A stretch of 64,000 nt of DNA from Phenylobacterium immobile (ATCC 35973) (GCF_001375595.1 NZ_CVJQ01000001.1:2321001-2385000), one strand, 5' to 3'. Shown: positions 17,504 through 27,487, counted from the first letter of the stretch. Numbers and translations: made by a program. The notes: generated by a model not told the origin, from the letters alone.

Positions 17504-17533
17504 ATCGAAATCCCTTCAAACTTGGTGCAGCAC

Positions 17534-19057
17534 CTACGGACCGAGTGGGGCAGCGGTGACGGCTTCGACGCCCTCGCGGGCTGGCGCGGTCAGGCCCATC
17601 GCCGACGCGGTACGAACATCCCAGCCGTAGATGTCGGGCCTGAAGGTCACCGCGCCATCATCGCCGAACAGAGCGGTCAGGTAGATCAGCCGCACAGGGA
17701 TCGGCGCGCGAAGCGGCACGACGCCGGTGCGTCCCGACTTGAGAATGCTGTCAAAGCGGTCGCCATTGCCGCTGCTCGTCGCCAGCCGGCGGCCGAATTC
17801 GACGGCGTGCTGGACGCGGATACAGCCGTGACTGAGATGGCGCTGACTGCGTGAAAACACGCTCTTTGACGGGGTGTCGTGCAGATAAATCGCGTAGCGG
17901 TTCTGCATGTCGAATTTCACCTGGCCGAGCGCCGCCCAGGGACCGGGTGATTGAATGATCCGGCCCGATACCCGCCGCATATGGTTGCGCGCCAAATAGC
18001 CCGGACCCTTCGGCGTGATTTCGCGCCGAGCGATGGACGCGGGCACATACCAGGGCGGGTTCACGACGAGCCGCTCAAAGCTGGCTTGAAGCTGCGGCGT
18101 TTCGTGTCCCGGTCGACCGGGAACGACGATACTCGTCCATGCGACCTCGCCGTTCACGATATAGCTGAGCATGGAAGCGGCGGTATTGACGTCGATCCGG
18201 GTTGGCGGCGGCTCGCGCTGCAGCCAACGGAGCCGTTCAAGATTCACGGCCAAGCGGCGCGCCTTGTCGCGCGAAGATGCATTGAGCAGCGCTAGTGTGT
18301 TTGGACCAACCACGCCATCTTCAGCCAATCCCCGGCTGCGCTGGTAGGTCTTGAGCAGATCTGCATCGGCCTGCGTCCAGATATTACTCTGCGGCTGAAC
18401 GACTGCATTCGGCGCCGACGCGCCGGCCAGGGCCGCGAGGACGGCGGCGCGCCGACCATCCCTGTCGCCAACCCTGATCGAAGGGCCCGGGGGGACCGGC
18501 GGCAAGTCAGAGGCTGAGGAACGTCCGGCCATTTCGAGGTACGCGGCGGAAAGCGCAGCGTACAGGGAGTCTTGCGGCGTCAATCCCGCCAACCAAGCGG
18601 TCACACGTTGGTCCGCCAGGGCGCTTCTCAGGCCTACGACCAGATCGGGCGCATCCCTCGCGATCGTATAGTTGCTGAAGATTTTGCTGGGATCGACCAG
18701 TCCGATGGCGAGGGCCTTGGAGTATGCCAAGGCGGTCCGGCTGAGGTTCAGGTCCCTGTCGCCGACGGACGTGGAGCCCTCGATCAGCGCTAGATAGGGC
18801 TGTGGATCAAGCCCGTGAGCACTCGCCCTCTCGAGACCCTCCGCAAGCGCGGCGGCATTCCGATCCGTCCAGAGCGGCGCATTTTGGCCGGCATATAGAC
18901 GTTTCACCGCGTCGCTGGCCGACCCAAGATCAACTTGGCTGGCGCTGACGTCACCAGCCGCTAAGCGCCTGCGTGATTGAGCAAGCGCGCGCGCACCGAT
19001 ACCCGTGAGGACAAATCCCGACCCAAGAATAACGCCTCTGCGTGTCGAGGAACTCAC
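17534..19057 (-). CDS. Murein L,D-transpeptidase (YcbB-like)
   Basis: Periplasmic enzyme that forms 3-3 peptidoglycan cross-links. 507 residues: a Tat/Sec-like N-terminus (SSTRRGVILGSGFVLTGIG), a scaffold domain, a peptidoglycan-binding segment (LKTYQRSRGLAEDGVVGPNT) and a YkuD catalytic domain with YLHDTPSKSVFSRSQRHLSH followed directly by GCIRVQ, containing the catalytic His and Cys of HxxxxxxxSHGCIR. Order and length match YcbB/LdtD-type enzymes. In an island of envelope-stress genes, reinforcement of the wall is a plausible role (inference). Confidence 0.93.
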   Translation of the reverse strand: MSSSTRRGVILGSGFVLTGIGARALAQSRRRLAAGDVSASQVDLGSASDAVKRLYAGQNAPLWTDRNAAALAEGLERASAHGLDPQPYLALIEGSTSVGDRDLNLSRTALAYSKALAIGLVDPSKIFSNYTIARDAPDLVVGLRSALADQRVTAWLAGLTPQDSLYAALSAAYLEMAGRSSASDLPPVPPGPSIRVGDRDGRRAAVLAALAGASAPNAVVQPQSNIWTQADADLLKTYQRSRGLAEDGVVGPNTLALLNASSRDKARRLAVNLERLRWLQREPPPTRIDVNTAASMLSYIVNGEVAWTSIVVPGRPGHETPQLQASFERLVVNPPWYVPASIARREITPKGPGYLARNHMRRVSGRIIQSPGPWAALGQVKFDMQNRYAIYLHDTPSKSVFSRSQRHLSHGCIRVQHAVEFGRRLATSSGNGDRFDSILKSGRTGVVPLRAPIPVRLIYLTALFGDDGAVTFRPDIYGWDVRTASAMGLTAPAREGVEAVTAAPLGP

Positions 19058-19083
19058 GCTCCGCCCTGTCGAACTGGCCTCGC

Positions 19084-19482
19084 CTACCAGTAAGGCCGGG
19101 CGCCCAGGGGGCCGTAATAGGCGTGGAAGGCCTCGCGGCTTGCACTGTCATCCCATCCACTGAGCTCTGAAACATCGAGCTTCGGCGCCAGGGACAGAAA
19201 TTCCTGGGTGATGTCGACGACATAGCCGCGTTGGTCGGTATCGTAGTTCAGAACGGACCAAGGCAGGGGCTGATGCTTCTCGCCCATGCCGACAAATCCA
19301 CCAAAGCTCAGGATCGCGTAGGCGACCTTTCCGCTGCGCTTGTCGATCGCGACATCCTCGATCTTTCCGATCTTTTCATTGGCCTGATTGAAGACGTCGG
19401 TGCCGTTCACGCGCTGGGCGGGGATGAGTGGATGCGCCATCTCGCCAGCATCCACGGGCTTAGCCATCGTTTGGTCCGTCAT
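19084..19482 (-). CDS. PRC-barrel domain protein
   Basis: 132 residues. PRC-barrel pattern: VNGTDVFNQANEKIGKIEDV, AIDKRSGKVAYAILSFGG and LPWSVLNYDTDQRGYVVDI. Cytoplasmic, no signal peptide. A C-terminal tail AFHAYYGPLGARPYW resembles that of other PRC-barrel stress proteins, including the one at 34580-34972. It ends 26 bases before the L,D-transpeptidase start and probably leads that operon. Molecular role unknown. Confidence 0.9.
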   Translation of the reverse strand: MTDQTMAKPVDAGEMAHPLIPAQRVNGTDVFNQANEKIGKIEDVAIDKRSGKVAYAILSFGGFVGMGEKHQPLPWSVLNYDTDQRGYVVDITQEFLSLAPKLDVSELSGWDDSASREAFHAYYGPLGARPYW

Positions 19483-19944
19483 GTTCTATCCTTTGTGAGT
19501 GTTCGCGCGTGAGCCTAGAGGCCTCGAACGGTCGTGGCGCCTCGCGCTCTATGGATAGAAAGCGGCCATCGCGCCGCTCGGTTGCGCCTCATCAAATGAC
19601 GATACCGTCAACGCCTTCTGATTTATAGCAATCTGGCGGCCCGCCGTTAGAACAGCCGGGGGAGATGATGCCAGATTTACTATAGATTTACATGGGACGG
19701 ATGCCTGACTAACCTTATGACATCTGAATTAAATTCCCTACAGAGGGTGGCGCGAGAGCCCTTGGCCATTTCGCGGCCGTTGATAGGAAACCGTCGGCTC
19801 CCCGAACGATGGCGATCAGCAGAAGGTAGGCGAGCGGGCCAACGAGCAGGATGCGCAGCGAGCGCTCGGCCGTTCCGAGGTCATCGCGCCTGCCTTCAAT
19901 TTCTGAGCCAGCCCATCACCGATTTCTTGCCTTCGATACGTCGC
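19483..19944. other. Gene-free spacer
   Basis: About 460 bases between the PRC-barrel start and the end of the MscS-BON gene. The centre (19655-19740) is AT-richer, with TTTACTATAGATTTACATG, and could hold the PRC-barrel promoter. I see no coding signal, RNA or repeat that I can support. Confidence 0.4.
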
Positions 19945-21318
19945 TCACTCGATGGGGCGAGCGCTGTCCAACAAGTCGCGAGGTCCGCCCTCCGCTCGCT
20001 CTTCATTGACGAGCTGCTCAATGTGGTCATCTGGACGCGTGTCGGCATCCGATGGCGGCGGCGGCGGCGCCTTTGCTCTGAGGCGAGGCTTGGCGGGCAC
20101 GCCGTCGGCGTCATTCATGCTCGTCAACGGTATGGATGCACCCTCGTCAAAGCGTAGGCGATAGATGGGCTCCGGCAGCGCGAAGCCGGCTCCTATGAGC
20201 GCCTGCGCCGCTGCATAGATCGCAAGACTGCGCCCCTTGAAAAAATCGGTCTCGTTCTGATCCAGCCAGCCGAAGAACCGCAAGACGATATTAGAGTCGC
20301 CCACGTCTTGGATGATTGCGCTGGCCTTTGGCGTATCGAGGACGAACTTCAGAGCGTTTATGGCGGCGAGGCCGACCGCCATGCCATCTACGGGATTGTC
20401 ATCAGCATCGACGCCAAGATCGAAGGCGAAGCGCCGCTCGGAGTTTCGCGTATAGTTGAGGATAACCGACTTAAAGACGATCGCGTTCGGTATGCGCAGG
20501 TGATTGCCATCGAGCGTCATCAGCACCGTGGCGCGAGAGGTGAGGCGCACGACCCGGCCTTCATTTCCGTCGATCACGACATGGTCGTTGGCCCTGAAGG
20601 GCTGACGCAGGCTGAGCATCAGGCTCGAGACATAATTGTCGACCGTATCGCGAACGGCAAAACCGAGCGCCACGCCAATGACGCCCGCACCGCCGAGAAC
20701 CCCACCGAGCAGTGCGGTGGCCCCGAGCACCTCGAGTGCTGCGATCAGTCCGAAAATTATAAAGGCGAACCGTACAAAGGTCGCGACGAGTTCGGCCAGA
20801 AATGTATTTGGGGTGATCCACCGCCACAGGCGGTCGATCGATGCGAGCAAATGGCCGATAAGCCCGATTGTGATCGCGATCGCCAGAGCCACGCCTAAGA
20901 GCGGCAACGCCTGAACCAGGCCACGAAGGTCGTTTCCAAACTGTCCGATCGCAGGCGTGAGGTTGGTGTTGACCTTCAGGTCGCGCGTCAGATCGTTCTG
21001 GACTGTCACCACACCCGAGACTCGCCCAGCGATGGCCTCAGCGCGCAGGATGTCGCCCGCGCCAGGCACTACGCCCATCAGCGTGACCACGCCGGCCGAC
21101 ACACGGACCCGTACGTCCTTGAGTGGCGCGATCTCGGAAAAAATGCTCTGGATCCGACCGGCGATCTCTGAGTCGGCATTGGCCTCCGTCTTGGTCGCGA
21201 TCGCAGTGACGGGTTCTACCTGGGTCACGACCTTCTCTGGCGGAGCGATTTGCGCGCTGGCGTTCAATCCGACACTTAGAAGAGCCAAGGTGATGATGAT
21301 GCGAGCGAACACGGCCAT
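19945..21318 (-). CDS. MscS-family mechanosensitive channel with BON domain
   Basis: 457 residues: signal peptide (MAVFARIIITLALLSVGLNA), a periplasmic BON domain (about residues 50-110, VRVRVSAGVVTLMGVVPGA), two or three transmembrane helices, then the MscS pore and beta domain (GGVLGGAGVIGVALGFAVRD; FRANDHVVIDGNEGRVVRLT) and a Pro/Asp-rich tail. BON domains bind membranes or lipids, and the fusion suggests a channel anchored to outer envelope components. Divergent from the DUF2254 gene. Predicted to release osmolytes on hypo-osmotic shock. Confidence 0.92.
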   Translation of the reverse strand: MAVFARIIITLALLSVGLNASAQIAPPEKVVTQVEPVTAIATKTEANADSEIAGRIQSIFSEIAPLKDVRVRVSAGVVTLMGVVPGAGDILRAEAIAGRVSGVVTVQNDLTRDLKVNTNLTPAIGQFGNDLRGLVQALPLLGVALAIAITIGLIGHLLASIDRLWRWITPNTFLAELVATFVRFAFIIFGLIAALEVLGATALLGGVLGGAGVIGVALGFAVRDTVDNYVSSLMLSLRQPFRANDHVVIDGNEGRVVRLTSRATVLMTLDGNHLRIPNAIVFKSVILNYTRNSERRFAFDLGVDADDNPVDGMAVGLAAINALKFVLDTPKASAIIQDVGDSNIVLRFFGWLDQNETDFFKGRSLAIYAAAQALIGAGFALPEPIYRLRFDEGASIPLTSMNDADGVPAKPRLRAKAPPPPPSDADTRPDDHIEQLVNEERAEGGPRDLLDSARPIE

Positions 21319-21559
21319 CCCTCACGGTGCGCGTTTTATGACGCCGATATAAGCCCCACTGTGATTCGAGATTGAGGTTCCCCGCGTTCCAAAGTTAGCG
21401 CTTCAGTGAAGCTGAGACCTCGCCTGACCCGGCAACAAGCCACAACTATCTTCATCTGGAGCATTCGATGCTCCGACGCGTTCCCTCTGGGCACAACTCG
21501 GAATGTAGAATCGGGCAGTTTCAGCTGGATTTCCCGGGCCATGCAGGGGATCTGCGTTC

Positions 21560-22975
21560 GTGAAAACGACTATTCTAAAGTTCGCTGACGGCTTACGGGG
21601 CAGCTATTGGTTTCTGCCCACGGTGATGGCGCTGGGCGCCGTGCTGCTCGCAGGCGGCATGATCTTGCTCGACACCTACAAGGGTTCGGATTGGATGGAC
21701 GGCCTGCCGTGGCTCTACGCGGCTCGGCCAGACGGCGCGCGCCAGGTGCTCTCAGCCATCAGCGGCTCGATGATCACGGTCGCCGGCACCGTCTTCTCCG
21801 TGACGATTGCGGCGGTCGTGTATGCCTCCGGCCAATACGGACCGCGCCTGCTCAGCAACTTCATGAGCGACCGGGGCAACCAAGTGACCCTCGGCACTTT
21901 CATTGCCACCTTTGTCTATTGCCTTCTGGTGCTGCGCACGATCCGCTCGGCCGGGGAAGCGGGCGCTGGTGCGGGCTTCGTACCGAACCTCGCGCTGCTG
22001 GTGGGCGTGGCGCTGGCACTATGCTCGATCGCGGTGCTGATCTTCTTCATCCACCACGTGCCCAGCCAACTTCACATCAACGTCGTCATAGAAGACATCG
22101 GTGACAAGCTGTTGAAGGAGATCGACAACCGTTTCCCCCGGTTCATCGGCGCGCCCCAGCCCGACGACAATGGCCAGGATGACGCGGCCCGTGTGCCGGC
22201 GACCTTTCAGCTGGACGCGAGCCAGGCCGACGGCGCGCGTCGCGCGCTCGTTGCGGCCAAGGACACGGGTTACCTCCAACTGATCGACGACGACGCGGTG
22301 ATGGTCGTCGCGCGCGAGCACGACCTCGTTCTGCGCCTCCAATACCAGCCGGGGGATTTTATCCACGCGGGCAGAACCCTGGTCGAAGCTTGGCCGCCCG
22401 AACGCTGCGACGACGACACGGCGGCGGCGATCGGCGCGGTGTTCTCGGTTGGGTCCAGACGCACCGCCCTGCAGGACCTGCGCTTCCTCGTTGACGAGCT
22501 GGTGGAGATCGCCGCGCGCGCGCTATCGCCCGGCGTCAACGACCCGTTCACGGCCGTCACCTGTCTGGATTGGCTAGGCGCCGCGATTTCGGACCTGGCG
22601 GGCCGCGAACTGCCATCGCATCTGCGGCTCGATGGGGATGGCGCGCTTAGGGTCATCACTCATCCCGTGACCTTTGCAGGCTTCATGGAGCGGGGCTTCG
22701 GGGCTCTGTCCCAGTACTGCGCCACCGATATGGTCGCGTCCCTGCGTTTCATCCGCGCGCTCGGGGAGGTTTCCGTCGGCTGTGATGACCCGGAACGACT
22801 GAAGAACCTTGATGATCACGCTCAAAAGCTGGTCGTGCTGGTGCGTGAGAACCTTAAAGGATTCAACCGGGACCGGGTGATCGAACGCGCCGATCAATTG
22901 CGACGCGCCATGGCCGAGCCCGATTACAAGCGCCGGCTGCGCGACAGCGGGGCTTGGCTTGGCGGAACAGCTTGA
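21560..22975 (+). CDS. DUF2254 membrane protein
   Basis: 471 residues matching DUF2254: an N-terminal helix pair (YWFLPTVMALGAVLLAGGMI), the conserved AISGSMITVAGTVFSVTIAA and YASGQYGPRLLSNFMSDRGN, two more helices, then a large soluble C-terminal domain (residues about 190-470; PGDFIHAGRTLVEAWP, ARALSPGVNDPFTAVTCLDW). Function of the family is unknown. Four transmembrane helices plus a cytoplasmic domain suggest a sensor or channel. Divergently placed against MscS-BON with 240 bases between start codons. Confidence 0.92.
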   Translation: MKTTILKFADGLRGSYWFLPTVMALGAVLLAGGMILLDTYKGSDWMDGLPWLYAARPDGARQVLSAISGSMITVAGTVFSVTIAAVVYASGQYGPRLLSNFMSDRGNQVTLGTFIATFVYCLLVLRTIRSAGEAGAGAGFVPNLALLVGVALALCSIAVLIFFIHHVPSQLHINVVIEDIGDKLLKEIDNRFPRFIGAPQPDDNGQDDAARVPATFQLDASQADGARRALVAAKDTGYLQLIDDDAVMVVAREHDLVLRLQYQPGDFIHAGRTLVEAWPPERCDDDTAAAIGAVFSVGSRRTALQDLRFLVDELVEIAARALSPGVNDPFTAVTCLDWLGAAISDLAGRELPSHLRLDGDGALRVITHPVTFAGFMERGFGALSQYCATDMVASLRFIRALGEVSVGCDDPERLKNLDDHAQKLVVLVRENLKGFNRDRVIERADQLRRAMAEPDYKRRLRDSGAWLGGTA

Positions 22976-23071
22976 GGCAACCCTTCCCGTGGGGGGCTCG
23001 GTCGAACGGCCCCCCTCGTCGACATCTGTCTTCTTCATCAGTGGCGCACCATTCCACCCAAGCAGTGGCTG

Positions 23072-23869
23072 TTAGACTTCGTCGTTCGGGATGTTGAGGA
23101 GCAGGCCGCAGGCCTTGCAATGCACCGCATCAGGCTCATGCCGCATGAGACCACACCTCCCACACAGGAAGCGGACCTTGTGTGGACGGAACAACGTCTG
23201 CGCCAAGCGAACGAAAAGCGTAATGCCCGCGATCATGGTGACGATCGAGATCAGCTTGCCCCAGGCGCCCGGCAAGACGATGTCGCCAAAACCCGTCGTC
23301 GTCAGGGTCGCGACGGTAAAGTAAAGCGCTTCGATATACCCATCCACGCCAACATGGCGGCCGGCAAAGCTCGTATAGACGAAGCCCGTCACGATGAAGA
23401 CGAAGGTGACGAGTGTGGAAGCAGCCCGGGTCACCTCCTCGTAGCGCGTTTCGTCGTAACGTCGCCCAATGGTGCTCCAGAAGAAGTCGCTATGCAGCAG
23501 CGTCCAGAGGCGAAGCACACGCAGGAAGGCCAGGTTGAACAGCCATCCTGGCGCCAGCAGCGTCAGCAGGACGAACGCGTCAACCCAAACGATCGGGCGC
23601 TTAGCCCACGTCCGCAGCGAACGGGAGGCCAGAGCGCGGGCGCAGAGGTCGAGCGCCAGGATGAAAGCGACGAAATAGTCGATGGCCAGGAAGAACGGTG
23701 TCTCCCTCAACAAGGGCGCGGCGATGAAAAAGCCGATCAGCGCGATGTCGATCATGATCACCGCAAGACGGAAGCGGACCGCCGCGGCAGACTGCCCGTG
23801 ATAGAGGTACCGCAAGCGTGCGCGAAGGCGACGAACGCCACGACGGACTGGCGTACGTCGCGCGGACAT
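23072..23869 (-). CDS. Potassium-channel-like protein with C-terminal zinc ribbon
   Basis: 265 residues, an ion-channel protein of the voltage-gated-like fold: helices from about residue 30, the pore helix and filter ATLTTTGFGDIVLPGAW (TTTGFGD in place of TVGYGD), and a last helix KLISIVTMIAGITLFVRLAQ. The C-terminus carries four cysteines as CGRCGLMRHEPDAVHCKACG, a rubredoxin-like zinc ribbon unusual for K+ channels. The start overlaps the nhaA stop by one base (TGATG), so channel and antiporter are made together. GFG instead of GYG is found in some K+ channels. Confidence 0.9.
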   Translation of the reverse strand: MSARRTPVRRGVRRLRARLRYLYHGQSAAAVRFRLAVIMIDIALIGFFIAAPLLRETPFFLAIDYFVAFILALDLCARALASRSLRTWAKRPIVWVDAFVLLTLLAPGWLFNLAFLRVLRLWTLLHSDFFWSTIGRRYDETRYEEVTRAASTLVTFVFIVTGFVYTSFAGRHVGVDGYIEALYFTVATLTTTGFGDIVLPGAWGKLISIVTMIAGITLFVRLAQTLFRPHKVRFLCGRCGLMRHEPDAVHCKACGLLLNIPNDEV

Positions 23870-25095
23870 CAGCTTTCTTCCTCAACTTCTGAAGCGCCGG
23901 GCCTGCACGGCTTGCAGGCCCGCAGGATCGCCATGCCAACGAGCGCAGACGCGAGCGAGCCCACAAGCACGCCGATCTTGGTCTCGTCGATCAGCTTCGG
24001 ATCACCGAAGGCGAGGTTGCCAATGAAGAGGCTCATGGTGAAGCCGATGCCGCACAGGACCGCCACACCGTATAGCTGTCCCATGGATGCGTCCCGGGGC
24101 ATGTCGGCCCACCCCATGCGAATGATGGCCCACGCCGTGCCGAAGACCCCGAGTTGCTTGCCGATGAATAGGCCGAGCGCGACGCCGAGCGGTACGGGAT
24201 CGAGCGCGGCTGCGGGACTGACACCGGCGAAGGACAGCCCGGCGTTTGCGAACCCGAAGAGCGGCACGATCAGGAAGGCTACCGGCTTGTGTAGCGCGTG
24301 CTCTAGCCGATGGAGCGAAGACGTCGCATCGTCCGGCGCGCCCGGGCTCCTGCGCAGCGGGATCAGCATCGCCAGAGCGACCCCGGCCAGGGTCGCATGG
24401 ACACCGGACTCCAGCACGAAGTACCAAAGCGCCAAGCCGCCGAGAATGTAGGGCCAGAGCGCGGTGACTTTCAGGCGGTTGAGCGCGAAGAGCACCACGA
24501 GGATCCCACCGGCGGCGGCCAGGGCGATCAGGTGGAGTTGGGCTGTGTAGAAGATCGCGATGATAACGATCGCGGCCAGGTCGTCCATGATTGCGATGGC
24601 GGTCAGGAAGATCTTGAGGGACCCCGGTACGCGCGACCCCAGGAGGGCCAGCACCCCTAGCGCAAAAGCGATGTCGGTCGCAGAGGGAATGGCCCAACCG
24701 GCTCGGCTATCGGGGTGGGCGCCATTGAACGCCAGATAAATCAGGGCCGGCAGGACCACGCCGCCGAGCGCCGCCACGCCAGGCAGGATGATCTTCGACG
24801 GTCGCGAGAGCTGCCCGTCGAGCACCTCGCGTTTGATCTCCAGTCCGACCAGCAGGAAGAAGAGCGCCATCAGGCCGTCGTTGATCCAATGCAGCACGCT
24901 CTCGGTCAGGTGAAAGACGCCGAGGGCGAAGCCGAACTCGGCCTTCAGCGCGGCGAAATAGCTCTCCGCAAACGGCGAGTTGGCGACGATGAGCGCCAGG
25001 GCGGCGGCGGCCATGAGGACGTAACCTCCAGAAGCCTCGTGGTGAAGAAAGTGGCGCAAGGCCGACAGGGGCCGCTTGGCGGTCGAAGAGCTCAT
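23869..25095 (-). CDS. nhaA: Na+/H+ antiporter NhaA
   Basis: Inner-membrane antiporter exporting Na+ in exchange for protons; 408 residues, about twelve helices. Family motifs: [40 protein letters not shown] and, in helix 5, [18 protein letters not shown] with the two essential aspartates. The C-terminal half carries [12 protein letters not shown] and [15 protein letters not shown]. The downstream channel gene is translationally coupled. Salt and alkaline-pH tolerance is the expected contribution to the island. Confidence 0.96.
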   Translation of the reverse strand: MSSSTAKRPLSALRHFLHHEASGGYVLMAAAALALIVANSPFAESYFAALKAEFGFALGVFHLTESVLHWINDGLMALFFLLVGLEIKREVLDGQLSRPSKIILPGVAALGGVVLPALIYLAFNGAHPDSRAGWAIPSATDIAFALGVLALLGSRVPGSLKIFLTAIAIMDDLAAIVIIAIFYTAQLHLIALAAAGGILVVLFALNRLKVTALWPYILGGLALWYFVLESGVHATLAGVALAMLIPLRRSPGAPDDATSSLHRLEHALHKPVAFLIVPLFGFANAGLSFAGVSPAAALDPVPLGVALGLFIGKQLGVFGTAWAIIRMGWADMPRDASMGQLYGVAVLCGIGFTMSLFIGNLAFGDPKLIDETKIGVLVGSLASALVGMAILRACKPCRPGASEVEEES

Positions 25096-25313
25096 CGCGA
25101 TCCTAGCGCTGTGTCATCGGGACGTGCTTCGAGCGCATCCCCTCGGTGACCGAGGCGTCTGCACCAAGGTGCAGGTGGGGCCTAGCATCATGAACTATCT
25201 ACGATTCGGCACGATGATCGTCACGATCAGCTGACCCCTGATCAGGAGCGTCATGCCCGTCGCCCAGATACGTCCGACCGACTTGGCGCCATTGGGCCGC
25301 AGGACAACACCTA

Positions 25314-26726
25314 TCAGGCGCCGCATGCGACCTTCAGCGGGGGCGGGCGGCGCGAAGACTTCTCCAGCGCGCCGACGAACCCATCTCGCCACGCGCCGAC
25401 ATGGTCGCGTTGCACGCCGTCATTCAGGGCCGACCATCTTGCACGACGCTCCTCGGTAGGCATGATCAAGGCGCGCCGCATGGCTTCGGCCATGTCCTCG
25501 CGGCTGAACGGATTGACGATCAGGGCCTCGGCCATCTGTTCCGCGGCCCCGGCCAATTCCGACAGGATCAACACGCCAGGATCGACCGGATCCTGCGCCG
25601 CCACATACTCCTTCGCCACGAGGTTCATACCGTCGCGTAACGGGGTCACCAGCCCAACGTGGGCAGCGCGGTAGATGCCCGCCAGGGCATCGCGCCGGTA
25701 GGCCTTGTTGACGTAGCGGATCGGCACCCAATCGATATCGGCGTAGGCGCCGTTGATACGGCCTGACAGAGCTTCAAGGCGGCCCCGAATATCCTGGTAG
25801 GCCTCCACTTCATCACGGCTTGGCGTCGCGATTTGCAAGAAGAACACCTTCTCCAACTGATCGGGATGATCGGCCAGCAGCTGCTCGTAGGCGCAGAACC
25901 TTTCTTCGAGACCCTTGGAGTAATCTAGCCGATCGACCCCGACGATCATCTTGCGGCCTAGCAGGCTCGCGCGCGTGCGATCGAAGGCGGCCTTGGCGGG
26001 TGCGGACGCCACCGCCTTCGCAAAGTCCACTGCATCGATCCCGATGGGAAACGCGCCGATCCGAGCACGCTTGCCGAAGGCGCTCGCCTCCCCGCTCGCG
26101 TCCACGGAGCCTTCGGCATTCTGGACGACGTACTCCGCGAAGGCTTCTCGTGAATCCTGCGTTTGAAAGCCAATCAGGTCGTAGTCGAACAGCGCCTCGA
26201 CCAGCTCGGCATGCCGGGGTAGCGTCGTCAACAATCGGCGCGCTGGCCAAGGGATGTGGAGGAAAAACCCGATCTTATTGCGCACGCCGCGCTGGCGCAG
26301 CTCCCGAGCGAGGGGCAGCAAATGGTAATCCTGCACCCAGATCAGGTCGTCGTCCTGGATCAACGGACGCAGCGTTTCGGCAAAGCGGGTGTTCACCCGT
26401 TCATAGCCTTCGTCGAATGACCGCTCATAAGCCACTAGGTCGGTCCGATAGTGGAACAGCGGCCACAGCGTGCGGTTGGCGTAACCGTTGTAGTACTCCT
26501 GTCGATCCTGCTCCTCGAGATCGACCAGCGCCACAGTCACGCCGCCAACCTGTTGGATGGAAAGGTTGCCTGTGAAGGTTTCGCAGGTCTCACCGCTCCA
26601 ACCGAACCACAGTCCCGAGCTCTCGCGCAGGGCAGCGGCGAGCGCCATCGCCAGACCACCGACCGATCCGACACCGGGATCGGTCGGCGGATTTACTCGG
26701 TTAGAAACGACAATCAGGCGTCCCAT
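25314..26726 (-). CDS. otsA: Alpha,alpha-trehalose-phosphate synthase (UDP-forming)
   Basis: Glycosyltransferase family 20 enzyme joining UDP-glucose and glucose-6-phosphate to trehalose-6-phosphate. ATG 26726 (MGRLIVVSNRVNPPTDPG) has GGGAGG ahead; the longer frame adds an unlikely extension. 470 residues with the substrate motifs GLWFGWSGE, DLIWVQDYHLLPLARELR, HIPWPARRLL, FQTQDSREAF, VDRLDYSKGLEERF and LRDGMNLVAKEYVAAQ. Its start lies inside the end of otsB (13-base overlap). Last gene of the operon beginning at 29761. Trehalose accumulation protects against osmotic and desiccation stress. Confidence 0.96.
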   Translation of the reverse strand: MGRLIVVSNRVNPPTDPGVGSVGGLAMALAAALRESSGLWFGWSGETCETFTGNLSIQQVGGVTVALVDLEEQDRQEYYNGYANRTLWPLFHYRTDLVAYERSFDEGYERVNTRFAETLRPLIQDDDLIWVQDYHLLPLARELRQRGVRNKIGFFLHIPWPARRLLTTLPRHAELVEALFDYDLIGFQTQDSREAFAEYVVQNAEGSVDASGEASAFGKRARIGAFPIGIDAVDFAKAVASAPAKAAFDRTRASLLGRKMIVGVDRLDYSKGLEERFCAYEQLLADHPDQLEKVFFLQIATPSRDEVEAYQDIRGRLEALSGRINGAYADIDWVPIRYVNKAYRRDALAGIYRAAHVGLVTPLRDGMNLVAKEYVAAQDPVDPGVLILSELAGAAEQMAEALIVNPFSREDMAEAMRRALIMPTEERRARWSALNDGVQRDHVGAWRDGFVGALEKSSRRPPPLKVACGA

Positions 26727-27487
26727 CCCGCCTCCCAGAAATCGAACTTTCCGCGGTCGAGGCTGCGCATGATCCACGACAAGGTGGCGGCCGGGCTGGC
26801 GAGACGGCCCTGCGCCAAGGTTTTCCTGGATTCCCCCACGAGCACCCCTACGCCGCCGTGGGCGCGCGCCGCAGCGAAGCCGGCCTCATCGGTCAGGTCG
26901 TCGCCGACAAACACCGGCGTCGCGCCGGCGAACGGCGCCTCAAGCATGAAGCGGTTGAGCGCTGCGCCCTTGTCCGGACCGGGAGTCCGCAACTCAATGA
27001 CCATTTTTCCGCGCTGGATCTCCAGGCCGCTCGCTTGAGCCAGCCGCTCGACTGTCTCGACGATGGCGGCCTCCGCTTCCGGCGCCGCGCGGTAATGAAT
27101 CGCGACACTAGGCCCCTTGGCCTCGACCAGGAGTCCCGGCCGCGCGCGGGCCAAGGCCTCAAGCACAGACGCGGCGTCGGCCACGCGCGCATGGGGCGGC
27201 TCCAGGACAAGCCCTCCCACGGGGGTGCGGCGTTGCAGTCCGTGTACGCCGGCGACGCAAGGGATGGCGCCGCCCAATACCTCGTCCACATCCTCGATAG
27301 TTCGGCCGCTGAGGATCGCCAGGCGCCCGCATAGGTGATCGCGGGCGCGATGCAGGACGATCCGACAGGAGGGGCTCGCGCGAACCTGGTCGGGTTCCGC
27401 GGCGATCGGGACGATGGCGCCGTCGAGGTCCAGGAACAGCGCTGTCTCTGCGACCGGAAGGGCGTGGGTGATCTGACTATGCAGCAT
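26714..27487 (-). CDS. otsB: Trehalose-6-phosphate phosphatase
   Basis: HAD-family phosphatase converting trehalose-6-phosphate to trehalose. ATG 27487 (MLHSQITHALPVAE) overlaps the end of the upstream MscS gene; 257 residues. Motif I reads FLDLDGAIVPIA: the two aspartates are kept, but the usual Thr of DxDGT is Ala. Motif II SGRTIEDVDEVLG and motif IV FVGDDLTDEAGF are intact, with Lys in GPDKGAALNRF. Activity is likely but the substitution deserves attention. Overlaps otsA by 13 bases. Confidence 0.93.
   Translation of the reverse strand: MLHSQITHALPVAETALFLDLDGAIVPIAAEPDQVRASPSCRIVLHRARDHLCGRLAILSGRTIEDVDEVLGGAIPCVAGVHGLQRRTPVGGLVLEPPHARVADAASVLEALARARPGLLVEAKGPSVAIHYRAAPEAEAAIVETVERLAQASGLEIQRGKMVIELRTPGPDKGAALNRFMLEAPFAGATPVFVGDDLTDEAGFAAARAHGGVGVLVGESRKTLAQGRLASPAATLSWIMRSLDRGKFDFWEAGWDA

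Noticed and set aside
21331-21353. GATATAAG near the MscS-BON start as a fifth ATC-N7-GAT operator
   Set aside because: The left arm (GCGTTTTA) does not match; only a half site is present.
25195-25392. Minus-strand frame just downstream of otsA, ending in a hydrophobic peptide
   Set aside because: It overlaps the end of otsA, has no family and no convincing ribosome-binding site; a 43-residue product from ATG 25323 is possible but unsupported.
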